A DNA stretch of 64,000 nt from Candidimonas nitroreducens (GTDB lineage: Bacteria > Pseudomonadota > Gammaproteobacteria > Burkholderiales > Burkholderiaceae_B): assembly GCF_002209565.1 (NCBI RefSeq), contig NZ_NJIH01000007.1, forward strand, positions 310,001-374,000. Direction: 5' to 3'. The notes under the pieces are model-generated. The model made no database searches and was not told the DNA's origin. It saw only the letters and a program-made list of their open reading frames with translations. Of this stretch, positions 42,077 through 50,928 are shown in pieces. The position numbers and the translations under genes were made by a program. Position 1 is the first letter of the stretch; the number at the start of each line of letters is the position of its first letter.

Positions 42077-42880
42077 ATGCCTAGATCAGCACAAGACATC
42101 CTGCGCAACAACGTACGCGACAAGCTCGACCGCGGCGGAGTCGTCGCATCCATCACCGTGCGCCTGACGCGCGGCATAGAAATCGCGCGCATCGCCAAGA
42201 CGGCCGGCTTCGACACGCTGTACATCGACATGGAGCACAACAGCTTCTCGATGGACACCACGGGGCAGATCTGCATGGCGGCGCTGGCGCTGGACATCGC
42301 CCCGTTCGTGCGCGTGCCGGCCAATACGCCCGAGTGGATCTCGCGGGTACTGGACGCGGGCGCCCTGGGCGTGATCGCGCCCCACGTCGGCTCGGCCGAG
42401 GAAGCGCGCGCCGTGGTCGCGGCCGCCAAATTCGCGCCGCTGGGCGAGCGCTCTGCGGCGGGCGGGCTGCCGCAGCTCGAATACCGCGCCTTTCCGGCAT
42501 CGGAATCCTACCCTGTCATGAACCGCGCCACCATGGTCATCGTGCAGTTCGAGACCGTGGCGGCGCTGGAACGAGCCGAAGAGATCCTGGCCGTGGACGG
42601 CGTCGACATGGTGATGATAGGCACCAACGACTTGACCGCCGACATGGGCATTGCCGGCCAGTATGATCATCCGCGAGTACGCGAGGCCTACCAGCGCAGC
42701 ATCGATATCTGCCGGCGCCTTGGCAAGCATTGCGGGGTGGGCGGCCTGTCGTCGCGGCCCGACCTGGTCGCCGAATTCGTCAAAATGGGCGCACGCTACG
42801 TGTCCACGGGCACGGACGCGGCGTTCCTGCTGCAGGCCTGCACCGCCAAGGCGAAACAAGTGCTCGATCTCGAACCTTGA
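42077..42880 (+). CDS. HpcH/HpaI-family aldolase
   Basis: A 267-residue class II pyruvate aldolase-like enzyme. Motifs: DTLYIDMEHNSFSMDTTGQI, PFVRVPANTPEWISRVLDAG, MVIVQFETVAALERAEEIL (metal Glu) and MVMIGTNDLTADMGIAGQYD. The family cleaves or forms 4-hydroxy-2-oxo acids (for example 4-hydroxy-2-oxoheptanedioate). The neighbouring LigI-like hydrolase and dehydrogenase suggest breakdown of a dicarboxylate ring-cleavage product. Substrate not assignable. Confidence 0.88.
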   Translation: MPRSAQDILRNNVRDKLDRGGVVASITVRLTRGIEIARIAKTAGFDTLYIDMEHNSFSMDTTGQICMAALALDIAPFVRVPANTPEWISRVLDAGALGVIAPHVGSAEEARAVVAAAKFAPLGERSAAGGLPQLEYRAFPASESYPVMNRATMVIVQFETVAALERAEEILAVDGVDMVMIGTNDLTADMGIAGQYDHPRVREAYQRSIDICRRLGKHCGVGGLSSRPDLVAEFVKMGARYVSTGTDAAFLLQACTAKAKQVLDLEP

Positions 42881-42888
42881 AAGCCGCC

Positions 42889-43806
42889 ATGCCCGCTTCC
42901 ACCCACACCGCACCCCATAGCCTGCTGGGCGTCACGCACCAGGCCGTCGACTTCGATGTCCCCGCGCTGGCCTGCGACTGCCACACGCATGTCTTCGGCC
43001 CCGCGCACCTCTACCCCTACGCCGCCAAGCGCAGATACACCCCGGCCGAGGCCCCGCTGACCGACCTGCAGGCACTGCACCGGCACCTGGGTATCGGGCG
43101 GGTGGTCATCGTGCAGCCCAGCCCCTACGGCACCGACAACTCCGTTACGCTCGACGCCCTGCGCCAGTTGCAAGGCCGCGGCCGTGCGGTGGCGGTCATC
43201 GACGAGCACACCGGCGACGACGAACTGGCGCGCATGCACGAGGCCGGCGTGCGCGGCATACGCCTGAACCTGGAAACCGAGGGCATCAGCGATCCGGCCT
43301 ACGCGCGGCGCCAATTGCAATGGGCGGCCCGACGGGTCGGGCCGCTGGGCTGGCACGTGCAGATATTCACCAACCCCGCCGTGCTGGCGGCGGCGGCGGA
43401 CACCATCGCGGGCTTGGGCGTCGCGGTAGTGGTCGACCACTTCGGGCGAACCTCGATGGATGCCGGCAGCGGCCGGCCCGGCCTGCAGGCGCTGCTCGAA
43501 CTGCTGCGTTCGGGCGCGGCCTGGGTGAAGCTGTCGGCCCCCTACCGCCTGCCTGGCGGCCCCGACAGCCCGCAAGTCAGCGAACTCGCCCGCGCACTGA
43601 TCGAAGCCAATCCGGATCACATGCTGTGGGGCAGCGACTGGCCGCATCCCGGCGGCGCACGCAACGGCCCGGTGGACGCCATCGAGCCTTTCCAGTCCAT
43701 CGACGACGGTCATGCGCTCAATCGCTTCGCCGCATGGGTGCCGGATCGCGCCTTGCGCGAAAAAATACTGGTTCACAACCCGGCGCGCCTGTACGACTAC
43801 CGTTGA
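42889..43806 (+). CDS. Amidohydrolase-family lactonase (LigI-like)
   Basis: A 305-residue TIM-barrel amidohydrolase of the COG3618 / 2-pyrone-4,6-dicarboxylate lactonase group. Visible: CDCHTHVFGPAHLYPYAAKR (HxH metal motif), AGVRGIRLNLETEG, WHVQIFTNPAVL, AVVVDHFGRTSMD and HMLWGSDWPHPGG (Asp of the last strand). Start at 42889 (MPASTHTAP), nine bases after the aldolase stop. It would open a lactone to a keto/hydroxy acid that the preceding aldolase and dehydrogenase could process. Confidence 0.85.
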   Translation: MPASTHTAPHSLLGVTHQAVDFDVPALACDCHTHVFGPAHLYPYAAKRRYTPAEAPLTDLQALHRHLGIGRVVIVQPSPYGTDNSVTLDALRQLQGRGRAVAVIDEHTGDDELARMHEAGVRGIRLNLETEGISDPAYARRQLQWAARRVGPLGWHVQIFTNPAVLAAAADTIAGLGVAVVVDHFGRTSMDAGSGRPGLQALLELLRSGAAWVKLSAPYRLPGGPDSPQVSELARALIEANPDHMLWGSDWPHPGGARNGPVDAIEPFQSIDDGHALNRFAAWVPDRALREKILVHNPARLYDYR

Positions 43807-43851
43807 ACCAAGCAGCGCGTAGCGCGGCAGGCAGCCATGACGGAGACAACA

Positions 43852-44838
43852 ATGGATGAATGCATCAGGATCCCGCGCAGGCAATTCAACCTTGCCCTGG
43901 CTGGCACGCTGGGGCTGGCGCTGCCCCTGGGCGCCAGGGCGCAGCAGAAAATCCCCGACAGGCCCATCATGCTGACGGTGCCTTTCGCCCCCGGCGGCAG
44001 CAACGACATCATGGGGCGCGCCATCGCCGAGCGCCTGTCGACGCGCTTCGGCCATAACGTAGTGGTGGAAAACCGGCCCGGCGCCGGCAGCGTGGTGGGC
44101 GCCGAGCACGTCGCCAGGTCGCGGCCCGACGGCACCAACCTGCTGCTGATATCGGCCGCCTTCACCATGACGCCGGCCGTCACCGCGCTTAGCTACGACC
44201 CGCTCAAATCCTTCGTGCCCGTGGCCATGCTGGCCATGGGGCCCAGCGTGATCGCCGTCACCTCGAGCTTTCCGGCCAATACGGTGCAAGAGCTGATCGA
44301 CTATTCCCACAAGCACCCGGGCAAGGTGTTCTTCGGTTCGGCGGGGGTGGCCAGCTTCCAGCATTTCGCCATCGAGCTGTTCAAGATGAAATCCGGCGCC
44401 GACTTGACCGTCGTACAGTACAAGGGCGGCGGGCCCGCCCTGCTCGACCTGGTGGCCGGCAATGTGCAGGTGTCGCTGGGCAGCCTGATACAGATGCGGC
44501 CCTTCCTGGAGTCCGGCAAGATCAAGCTGCTGGCCATCGCCGGCCCCAAGCGCGTCGCCTTCCTGCCCAAGATACCCACGCTGAAAGAAGCCGGCATCGA
44601 CATCGACATGCGCAACTGGTGGGCGCTGCTGGCGCCCACCGGCACACCGGACAGCATCGTCCAGCAGTTCCACGACGAGGTCAATGTCGTGCTCAAGAAC
44701 CCCAAGGTCGAACAGCGCTTCGCCGCGGAAGGCGCCGACACCATGCCCATGAGCCGCGAACAGTTGGCCGCCTTCCTCAAGGAGCAGCTGGCGAAATGGG
44801 CCGAAGTCGCCGCCAAGACCGGCATCAAGAAGAACTGA
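43852..44838 (+). CDS. Bug-type receptor with a twin-arginine signal
   Basis: A 328-residue TctC/Bug protein. Its N-terminus contains IRIPRRQFNLALAGTLG, a plausible Tat signal (R-R-Q-F-N-L), cleaved near ARAQQ. Core motifs: IMLTVPFAPGGSNDIMGRAI, VVENRPGAGSVVGAEHV, VVQYKGGGPALLDLVAGNVQ and LAKWAEVAAKTGIKK. It closes the operon begun at 41132 and probably binds that pathway's acid substrate; no TctAB is adjacent. Confidence 0.92.
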   Translation: MDECIRIPRRQFNLALAGTLGLALPLGARAQQKIPDRPIMLTVPFAPGGSNDIMGRAIAERLSTRFGHNVVVENRPGAGSVVGAEHVARSRPDGTNLLLISAAFTMTPAVTALSYDPLKSFVPVAMLAMGPSVIAVTSSFPANTVQELIDYSHKHPGKVFFGSAGVASFQHFAIELFKMKSGADLTVVQYKGGGPALLDLVAGNVQVSLGSLIQMRPFLESGKIKLLAIAGPKRVAFLPKIPTLKEAGIDIDMRNWWALLAPTGTPDSIVQQFHDEVNVVLKNPKVEQRFAAEGADTMPMSREQLAAFLKEQLAKWAEVAAKTGIKKN

Positions 44839-44877
44839 TGCCGGCGGCCGGCGCCTCGCCGGCCTGTCGCTACGCGC

Positions 44878-45855
44878 CTATTGCTTCTGGATGTGGGCGG
44901 ACTGCATCACGGCCCCCCACTTCTTGATGTCCTCGAGCTGGCGCGCCCGCAGCTCTTCGGGCGTGCTGTGGCGGGCGACCATGCCCAGCTTCAGGAAGCG
45001 CGACTTCACCTCGGGCATGGCGAGCACCACTGCCAATTCACGGTTGACGCGATCCACCGCGGCGCGCGGCGTACCGGCCTTGGCCGCCAGGCCGTTCCAC
45101 GCCGTTACTACGTAGTCGTCCAGGCCGCTGCGGGAAATGGGCGGTACCCCGGGCAGGCCCGGAAAGGGCTCGCTGCCGGTAATGCCTATGGCACGCAGTA
45201 CGCCGGCGCCGATCTGGGAAATCACCGGTGCTATGGTTTCCACCATGACTTGCGCATCACCCGCGCGCACCGCCCTGACCACATCGCCCGAGGTGTGGAA
45301 AGGCACGGTCACGGCGGAAATGCCGGCCATGGACTTGAACAGTTCCGCCGCAAAGAATTGCGCGCTGCCGACCTGCACCGTGCCGATGGTGAGCTTGCCC
45401 GGATTCTGGCGCGCATAGGCAATGACGTCTTTCACGGTCTTGAAAGGGGAATCGGCCTTCACGGCGAACACATAATCGAAATCGGCGGCCAGCGACACCA
45501 TCTGGAAATCCTTGACGGCGTCGAAAGGCAGCGACTTGAACAGCACGGGCGTGATGCCGAAATTTCCCGTTGCCGCGAGAATGAAGGTATAGCCGTCGGC
45601 GGGCGCCTGCAGCACCGCCTGCGAGGCGATGATGCCGCCCGCCCCCGGCTTGTTCTGCACCACGATGGACTGCCCGAGGCGTTCGGCCAGCTTGGGCGCG
45701 ATGATGCGCCAGCTGATGTCCGCGGTGCCGCCCGGCGCGTAGCCGATGACGAGGCTGATGGGGCGTGTGGGATAGGCCTGCTTGGCCTGGGCCTGGGCGC
45801 GGCCCGCAAGCAGCGTTGCAAGGGCCGTGCCCTGCAGTATCTGGCGTCGATTCAT
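44878..45855 (-). CDS. Bug-type receptor (distal copy of a tandem pair)
   Basis: A 325-residue TctC/Bug protein with an N-terminal NRRQILQGTALATLLAG signal (twin-arginine-like) and core motifs SLVIGYAPGGTADISWRIIA, VVQNKPGAGGIIASQ, VPFHTSGDVVRAVRAGDAQV and DIKKWGAVMQSAHIQK. It lies 46 bases downstream of another Bug gene on the same strand, in the operon that begins with the metallo-beta-lactamase-fold hydrolase. Convergent with the Bug gene at 43852-44838. Confidence 0.92.
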   Translation of the reverse strand: MNRRQILQGTALATLLAGRAQAQAKQAYPTRPISLVIGYAPGGTADISWRIIAPKLAERLGQSIVVQNKPGAGGIIASQAVLQAPADGYTFILAATGNFGITPVLFKSLPFDAVKDFQMVSLAADFDYVFAVKADSPFKTVKDVIAYARQNPGKLTIGTVQVGSAQFFAAELFKSMAGISAVTVPFHTSGDVVRAVRAGDAQVMVETIAPVISQIGAGVLRAIGITGSEPFPGLPGVPPISRSGLDDYVVTAWNGLAAKAGTPRAAVDRVNRELAVVLAMPEVKSRFLKLGMVARHSTPEELRARQLEDIKKWGAVMQSAHIQKQ

Positions 45856-45901
45856 GAGGAGTCTCCGGGGCTGCCGGCCGCCGGGCCGGCATTTGCCATA
45901 T

Positions 45902-46879
45902 TTACTTTATGCTGATGTGTGCCTGCTGAACCACGCGGGCCCATTTCCGGTATTCGGATTCAATATATTTGTCGAGATCTGCAGCGCTGCCGGCCTGCAC
46001 CGTCACCCCCTGGTTCTGCAGGGTGCTACGCAGCTTCGGGTCGCTTAGCGCGCGGCCGATGGCGTGGTTCAGCGTCTGCACCACCGCGGGCGGCGTGCCC
46101 TTGGGCGCCACGACGGCAAACCAGGTACCGGCCTCGAATCCGGCTATGCCCGACTCGGCGACGGTCGGGATGTCGGGCGCGGTCGGCACGCGCGCCGCGC
46201 TGGACACGGCCAGCGCGCGCAGCCTGCCGCTGCGCACCAGCGGCAAAGACACGGGCAGGTTCGAGAACATGAGGGAAATCTGGTTGCCGATGGTATCGGT
46301 CAGGGCCGGCTGCTCGCCCTTGTAGGGCACGTGGGTCATGCGTATGCCGGCGTCCAGCGCCAGCAAGGCCATGGCCATGTGCGGCGTGGTGCCCACGCCG
46401 CCGGAGCCGTAATTGATCTTGCCCGGCTCTTTCTTGGCAAGCGCCACCAGATCGCGCACCGTCTTGGCGGGAAACCCCGGGTTGGCCACCAGCAGCAGCG
46501 GCGAGCTGCCGACCTTGCTGATGCCGGCGTAGGCCTTGAGCGGATCCAGGCCGGCGTCGGGATGCAGCAAGGGCGCCACGGCCAGTGTGGTCTGTGTGCC
46601 CATGAGCAGCGTGTAGCCGTCCGGCGCCGCATCGGCCACGTACTTGCCGCCTATGAGCCCGCCCGCGCCGGTACGGTTCTCGACCACCACCGACTGCTTC
46701 AATTCTTTGGCCAGCCCGGACGCCAGTACGCGCGCGACGTTGTCGACGCCGCCTCCTGCGGAAAACGGGACGACGAGATTGATCTGGCGGGCCGGCCACG
46801 TGGCCGCCACGGCACTGGTGGCGGTGGTGGCGGCCAGGGCCGCGGCAAACAGGGCCCCGGCAAACGGAATAAATCGCAT
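45902..46879 (-). CDS. Bug-type receptor (proximal copy of a tandem pair)
   Basis: A 325-residue TctC/Bug protein with a Sec signal (MRFIPFAGALFAAALAATTA...) and core motifs INLVVPFSAGGGVDNVARVL, VVENRTGAGGLIGGKYV, HVPYKGEQPALTDTIGNQIS and YRKWARVVQQAHISIK. AGGAGAC precedes the ATG. It is clearly diverged from the neighbouring Bug at 44878-45855, so the two probably recognise different ligands. Confidence 0.92.
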   Translation of the reverse strand: MRFIPFAGALFAAALAATTATSAVAATWPARQINLVVPFSAGGGVDNVARVLASGLAKELKQSVVVENRTGAGGLIGGKYVADAAPDGYTLLMGTQTTLAVAPLLHPDAGLDPLKAYAGISKVGSSPLLLVANPGFPAKTVRDLVALAKKEPGKINYGSGGVGTTPHMAMALLALDAGIRMTHVPYKGEQPALTDTIGNQISLMFSNLPVSLPLVRSGRLRALAVSSAARVPTAPDIPTVAESGIAGFEAGTWFAVVAPKGTPPAVVQTLNHAIGRALSDPKLRSTLQNQGVTVQAGSAADLDKYIESEYRKWARVVQQAHISIK

Positions 46880-47074
46880 GGCATGTCTCCTTTTATTGTC
46901 TAGATCAATCGGCCGGCTCTGTCGGCCGCCCGTGATGCGTTACTGCCGCGCCGACGCGGCGCAAGCTGTGCTGCGGGCCCTATGCCGGCCTGCGCGGATC
47001 GGCCTATGCGTGCCACCCTGCGCGGCCCTCCCCTGTCGATACCGGCGATGCGGGCCGCTCGGGCATGCGCCGCA

Positions 47075-48193
47075 TCAGCCCAGCACGAAAGGCACCGCGG
47101 CCTGCTCGCACAGCGAGCGGATCTTCGCAGCAAGGGTAGCGGGTATGGGAATGCCCTCGCGCATACGGCGCTGGCGCGTCTCGTTTTCAGGGTCGCCCGG
47201 CACCAGCACCGGCTGCTCGGGGTCGGCCGGCGGCGAGGCGTGCAGGGTGTCGATGACCACATCGAGGTCGGCCTGGAACTCGCCTTCGTCGCGGAAGACG
47301 CCGGGATCGATGGCGCAGAAGAAGTGCCCGAGATTGTCCGGATCGTGGGGCTGCTGCGTGCGCACGCGCACCGGCGAAAAAGACGCACCCGAAAGCGTTC
47401 CCGCCAGAATATGCACCATCATGGCCAGGCCGTAGCCCTTGTGGCTGGACATCGCCGCCGTGCCGCCCAGCGGCGTGAGGCCGCCGCCTATGTCCTTGGG
47501 CCTTTCGTACAGGATGTTCATGGCACGGCTGGCATCGGTGACCAGCTCGGCGTGCTCGTCCACGACCCAGCCTTCGGGCAGCGGCTTGCCGCGCAGTTCG
47601 TAGACTTTGACTTTGTTCGAGGCCGCGCTGCTGGTCGCCATGTCGAGGCAGAATGCCGGATTGCGGCCCGCCGGCGCCGAGAACGCAATGGGGTTGGTGC
47701 CCAGCACCGGCATGCGGCCGCGGGTCGGAACCGTGTTGATGGTGCGCGTGGCGCTGGTGCACAGGCCCAGCAGGCCCGCGGCGCTGGCCATGCGGGCGTA
47801 ATAGCCCGCAGCGCCGAAATGGTGCGAATTGCGCACCACCACGACGCCTACGCCGATATTGCGCGCGCACTGCATGGCCAGCTCCATGCCCATGTGCGCC
47901 GCCACGTGGCCCAGGCCGGCATCGGCGTCGATGAGCGCGGTTGCCGCGTTTTGCCGCAGCACACGGGGACGGGCGTGCAGATTCAATTTGCCCAGGCGTC
48001 GCGACCGGTCGTAATCCATCAGCATGGAAATGCCGTGCGAATCGACGCCCGACAAATCGGTATCCGTCATGATCTGCGCCGTGGTCTTGAGCAGGGCTTC
48101 GTCCATGCCCCAAGCGCGCAGCAGCGTCTCGATCTGCTCGCGCACCCGCTCGGCCGAGACGAGCGTTTCAGGTACTGCCGAAGGGGCATTCAT
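47075..48193 (-). CDS. Ldh-family (malate/L-lactate/YiaK-type) dehydrogenase
   Basis: A 372-residue NAD(P)-dependent oxidoreductase of the Ldh_2 family (YiaK, ComC, ureidoglycolate dehydrogenase). Motifs: DTDLSGVDSHGISMLMDYDR (catalytic His), VVVVRNSHHFGAAGYYARMA, LGTNPIAFSAPAGRNP, LDMATSSAASNKV and SSHKGYGLAMMVHILAG. Its ATG at 48193 overlaps the stop of the upstream hydrolase gene by ATGA. It probably interconverts a 2-keto acid and L-2-hydroxy acid taken up via the two Bug receptors that follow. Confidence 0.9.
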   Translation of the reverse strand: MNAPSAVPETLVSAERVREQIETLLRAWGMDEALLKTTAQIMTDTDLSGVDSHGISMLMDYDRSRRLGKLNLHARPRVLRQNAATALIDADAGLGHVAAHMGMELAMQCARNIGVGVVVVRNSHHFGAAGYYARMASAAGLLGLCTSATRTINTVPTRGRMPVLGTNPIAFSAPAGRNPAFCLDMATSSAASNKVKVYELRGKPLPEGWVVDEHAELVTDASRAMNILYERPKDIGGGLTPLGGTAAMSSHKGYGLAMMVHILAGTLSGASFSPVRVRTQQPHDPDNLGHFFCAIDPGVFRDEGEFQADLDVVIDTLHASPPADPEQPVLVPGDPENETRQRRMREGIPIPATLAAKIRSLCEQAAVPFVLG

Positions 48194-48960
48194 GGCTGCC
48201 CCGCCTCGGTCAGATCGATCAGGGTCGACTCGTCGAGGCTGTCGCCGAAGCAGGCCTCGATCGCCGCCTTGCGCGACATCAGGTAGCGGGTCTGCCCCTC
48301 GTGCTGCGTCATGGGCAGGTCGTGGCCGGGCACCACCACGCTGTCGGGCTTGCGCCGCCAATACGACCAGATGCGCTCGATGGAGGCCGCGGTCACCGAT
48401 TGGTCGTAGCTCATGTCGGCATGCCGCGAGACCAGTTCGGCGCGCGTCTTGGCGGCATCGCCAGTGAATATGACGTCGCGCTGCGCGTCCTGCAGCACGA
48501 AGATCAAGTGGCCCGGCGTATGGCCGGGCGCCACGTGCGCAGTAAGGTGGGGCAGCGCTTCTTCGCCATCGGCCAGCCTGTGCAGGCGCGGCCACGACGA
48601 CAGTTCGCGCATGTACAGTTCCGGCACCGGCGTCTCGCCCCAGGGCTGCTCCAGCGACCAGTCGAGCTCATGCGCCCCTATGCCTATGCGGGCCTGCGGG
48701 AACAAAGTCCAGTTGATGGAATGATCGTGATGCGAATGCGTCAGCAGCAGATCGGTGACGTCCGCCGGCGCCAGGCCGCGCCGGCGCAGTTCTTCGCGCA
48801 GCAGCCGGCGCATGCCCATGGGCCCGGTGTCGATCAGCGCCACACGGCCATGACCGCGCAGCAGCGCGATCGTGCTCCAGCCCAGGCCCCCGTGGCATAC
48901 GCCCTTACCCGGAAAGCCAATTACCAATAATTCGAGCTCATAGCCCGCAATATTCATCAT
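48190..48960 (-). CDS. Metallo-beta-lactamase-fold hydrolase
   Basis: A 256-residue MBL-fold hydrolase with the zinc motif LLLTHSHHDHSINW, the second His in HVAPGHTPGHLIF, Asp in FTGDAAKTRAEL and the last His in VVVPGHDLPMTQ. AGAGGAAA precedes the ATG at 48960. It heads the minus-strand operon (hydrolase, Ldh-type dehydrogenase, two Bug receptors), and is divergent from the LysR gene at 49050 with a LysR box between them. It may hydrolyse a lactone or thioester that feeds the dehydrogenase. Confidence 0.87.
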   Translation of the reverse strand: MMNIAGYELELLVIGFPGKGVCHGGLGWSTIALLRGHGRVALIDTGPMGMRRLLREELRRRGLAPADVTDLLLTHSHHDHSINWTLFPQARIGIGAHELDWSLEQPWGETPVPELYMRELSSWPRLHRLADGEEALPHLTAHVAPGHTPGHLIFVLQDAQRDVIFTGDAAKTRAELVSRHADMSYDQSVTAASIERIWSYWRRKPDSVVVPGHDLPMTQHEGQTRYLMSRKAAIEACFGDSLDESTLIDLTEAGQP

Positions 48961-49020
48961 TGTCCATTTCCTCTCAGATAGCCATGGTGACGGATGACAA
49001 TATAATTTTCCAATCAATAT

Positions 49021-49037
49021 TTATGCAAAAGACATAA
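49021..49037. promoter_or_regulatory. LysR box TTATG-N7-CATAA
   Basis: TTATG-caaaaga-CATAA is a perfect T-N11-A-type inverted repeat in the 89-base divergent region between the MBL-fold hydrolase gene and the first LysR gene. A second inverted repeat, ATAAGG-ttt-CCTTAT, follows at 49034-49048. Almost the same box occurs at 41018-41034 before another operon. Confidence 0.6.
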
Positions 49038-49049
49038 GGTTTCCTTATT

Positions 49050-50021
49050 ATGCTTACGATGCGCCACATTGAAGTCTTTCACGCCATCATGCAGACCGGT
49101 TCGGTCACTGGCGCGGCACGGATGCTGAATATCTCGCAGCCCGCAGTCAGCTCGGTTCTGAAGCACTGCGAGGCCCGCGCGCGCATGAAGCTGTTCACAC
49201 GCGCAGGCGGCCGGCTGCAACCCACGCCCGAAGCCATCGCCCTGTTTCCCGATGTCAGCGCTTTGTACGGCCGGCTGGACGCCATGGACAGGCTCATGCA
49301 GGATCTTGCCGGCGGCCGGCTCGGCACGCTTTCATTGGCTGCATCGTTTCCCGTGGCCAATGGCTACCTTGCCAAGGCGGTCGCCACCTTCCTGGAGAAA
49401 CGCCCCGGCGTGCGCGTGGTGCTGCAGTCGCTGACCTCGCCGCAAGTCGTCGACCGGGTCGTCAGCCGCGAAGTAGAACTCGGCATTGCCTACGAACCCG
49501 TGGTGAACGCCCAGGTCGAAACCGAGGTACTGATTCGATCAAGCATCGCCTGCGTAATGCGGGACGATCATCCCTTGGCCGGCAACAAAGAAATCAATGT
49601 GCGCGACCTGGCGGATCACTCCATCATCACCTATCTGCCACAGGCAATGCTGCGCAGCCACGTCGATCGGATCCTCAGCCAGGCGGGTATCGTACCGAAC
49701 GTCGCCGTACAGGTCAGCCTTTCACTGACGGGCATTGCCCTGGCGTATTACGGAACGGGCATCGCGCTGGTAGAGCCGTTCCTGCTGGCCTCCATCCCGC
49801 TGCCGGGCCTGGTCGCCCGGCCGCTGCGCCCGCGCGTAGATCTCGAAACCCTGCTGGTTCGGGCCCGCGCCGCGCCGCGCTCCGAGATCATGGAGCAGTT
49901 CGTGGCCTTATTGCGCCAGCAAGTGCACGAGGTACTGCGGCAGGGCCAGCCCGATCTGCTGCCCAATGTCCATTCCATTGCTAAATCAGCCATGAAAGCG
50001 CAAGCGAGGCGCAGACCATGA
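49050..50021 (+). CDS. LysR-family transcriptional regulator
   Basis: A 323-residue LysR regulator: HTH in MRHIEVFHAIMQTGSVTGAA and MLNISQPAVSSVLKHCEARA, then a substrate-binding domain (LGTLSLAASFPVANGYL, VELGIAYEPVVNAQVETEVL). It is divergent from the MBL/Ldh/Bug/Bug operon and overlaps a second LysR gene by ATGA. The LysR box upstream suits autoregulation and divergent activation. Confidence 0.93.
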   Translation: MLTMRHIEVFHAIMQTGSVTGAARMLNISQPAVSSVLKHCEARARMKLFTRAGGRLQPTPEAIALFPDVSALYGRLDAMDRLMQDLAGGRLGTLSLAASFPVANGYLAKAVATFLEKRPGVRVVLQSLTSPQVVDRVVSREVELGIAYEPVVNAQVETEVLIRSSIACVMRDDHPLAGNKEINVRDLADHSIITYLPQAMLRSHVDRILSQAGIVPNVAVQVSLSLTGIALAYYGTGIALVEPFLLASIPLPGLVARPLRPRVDLETLLVRARAAPRSEIMEQFVALLRQQVHEVLRQGQPDLLPNVHSIAKSAMKAQARRRP

Positions 50022-50899
50022 ACCCGCACCTGCCGCCCCTGAATCCCTTGCGGGTTTTCGAATGCGTTGCCCGCCACCGCAGCTTCACCGCCGCGGCCCG
50101 CGAGCTGCACATCACGCAAGGTGCCGTCAGCCACCAGATACGCGCACTGGAAAACTGGCTGGGTATCAAGCTGTTCGAAAGGCAAGGCGGCCAGCTGCGG
50201 CTCAGCAACGGCGCGGCCGGATATGCCAGGGCGCTGGGCAGCGCATTTTCGGGCATCGTCACGGCGACGCAGGAATTCACGTCCATAGGTTCGCAGCAGG
50301 TGCTGGAAGTGCGCGGCCACACCACTTTCTTCACCCACTGGCTGATCCCCCTGCTGCCCGATTTCCAGAGGGCGCATCCGAACATCAAGGTGCGCCTGGC
50401 CGCCAACGTGGAATGGATGGCCTTCGAGCATGACCAGGCCGGCGTGGGCATCCGGTATGGCGACGGAGACTGGGAGGGCCTGCACAGCAACCTGCTGTTC
50501 AGCGATGAGCTGACGCCGGTAATGGCCCCCAGCCTGGCGCGCCGCCTGCCCCAGCCTTGCACCCTGAAGGGACTGCTGGCGCTGCCGCTGCTGCACTCGA
50601 ACCGGCGCCCCGGCCACTGGGCCGACTGGATCGAGGCAGCGCACGGCAAGCGCGCTTTTTCGAGCAGCGACATGTACTGCGAAGACCTGAGCATCATCTA
50701 CGAATGCGCCATACAGGGCCTGGGGGTGGCGCTCGGCCAATTGCGCTACCTGAAGCAGGAGTTTGCGCAAGGCAAGCTGGTGTCGCCATACCCCTTCGTA
50801 CTGCGCCGGCCGCGCGGCTACCATCTGGTATGCCCGGCATCGCAGGCCGAAGAGCCCCGGATCGCCTGCTTCAGGCAGTGGCTGCTGGCCCAGGTCTGA
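50018..50899 (+). CDS. Second LysR-family regulator (GcvA-like)
   Basis: A 293-residue LysR protein of the GcvA/AmpR type: PLNPLRVFECVARHRSFTAA, ARELHITQGAVSHQIRALEN, then VLEVRGHTTFFTHWLIPLLP and GVGIRYGDGDWEGLHSNLLF, which resemble the GcvA ligand domain. It begins inside the stop codon of the preceding LysR gene (ATGA), so both regulators are made from one mRNA. Its targets may be the convergent Bug/aldolase genes just downstream. Confidence 0.92.
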   Translation: MNPHLPPLNPLRVFECVARHRSFTAAARELHITQGAVSHQIRALENWLGIKLFERQGGQLRLSNGAAGYARALGSAFSGIVTATQEFTSIGSQQVLEVRGHTTFFTHWLIPLLPDFQRAHPNIKVRLAANVEWMAFEHDQAGVGIRYGDGDWEGLHSNLLFSDELTPVMAPSLARRLPQPCTLKGLLALPLLHSNRRPGHWADWIEAAHGKRAFSSSDMYCEDLSIIYECAIQGLGVALGQLRYLKQEFAQGKLVSPYPFVLRRPRGYHLVCPASQAEEPRIACFRQWLLAQV

Positions 50900-50928
50900 C
50901 GGCGCCGCGCAGGCACGGCCAAGCCCGC

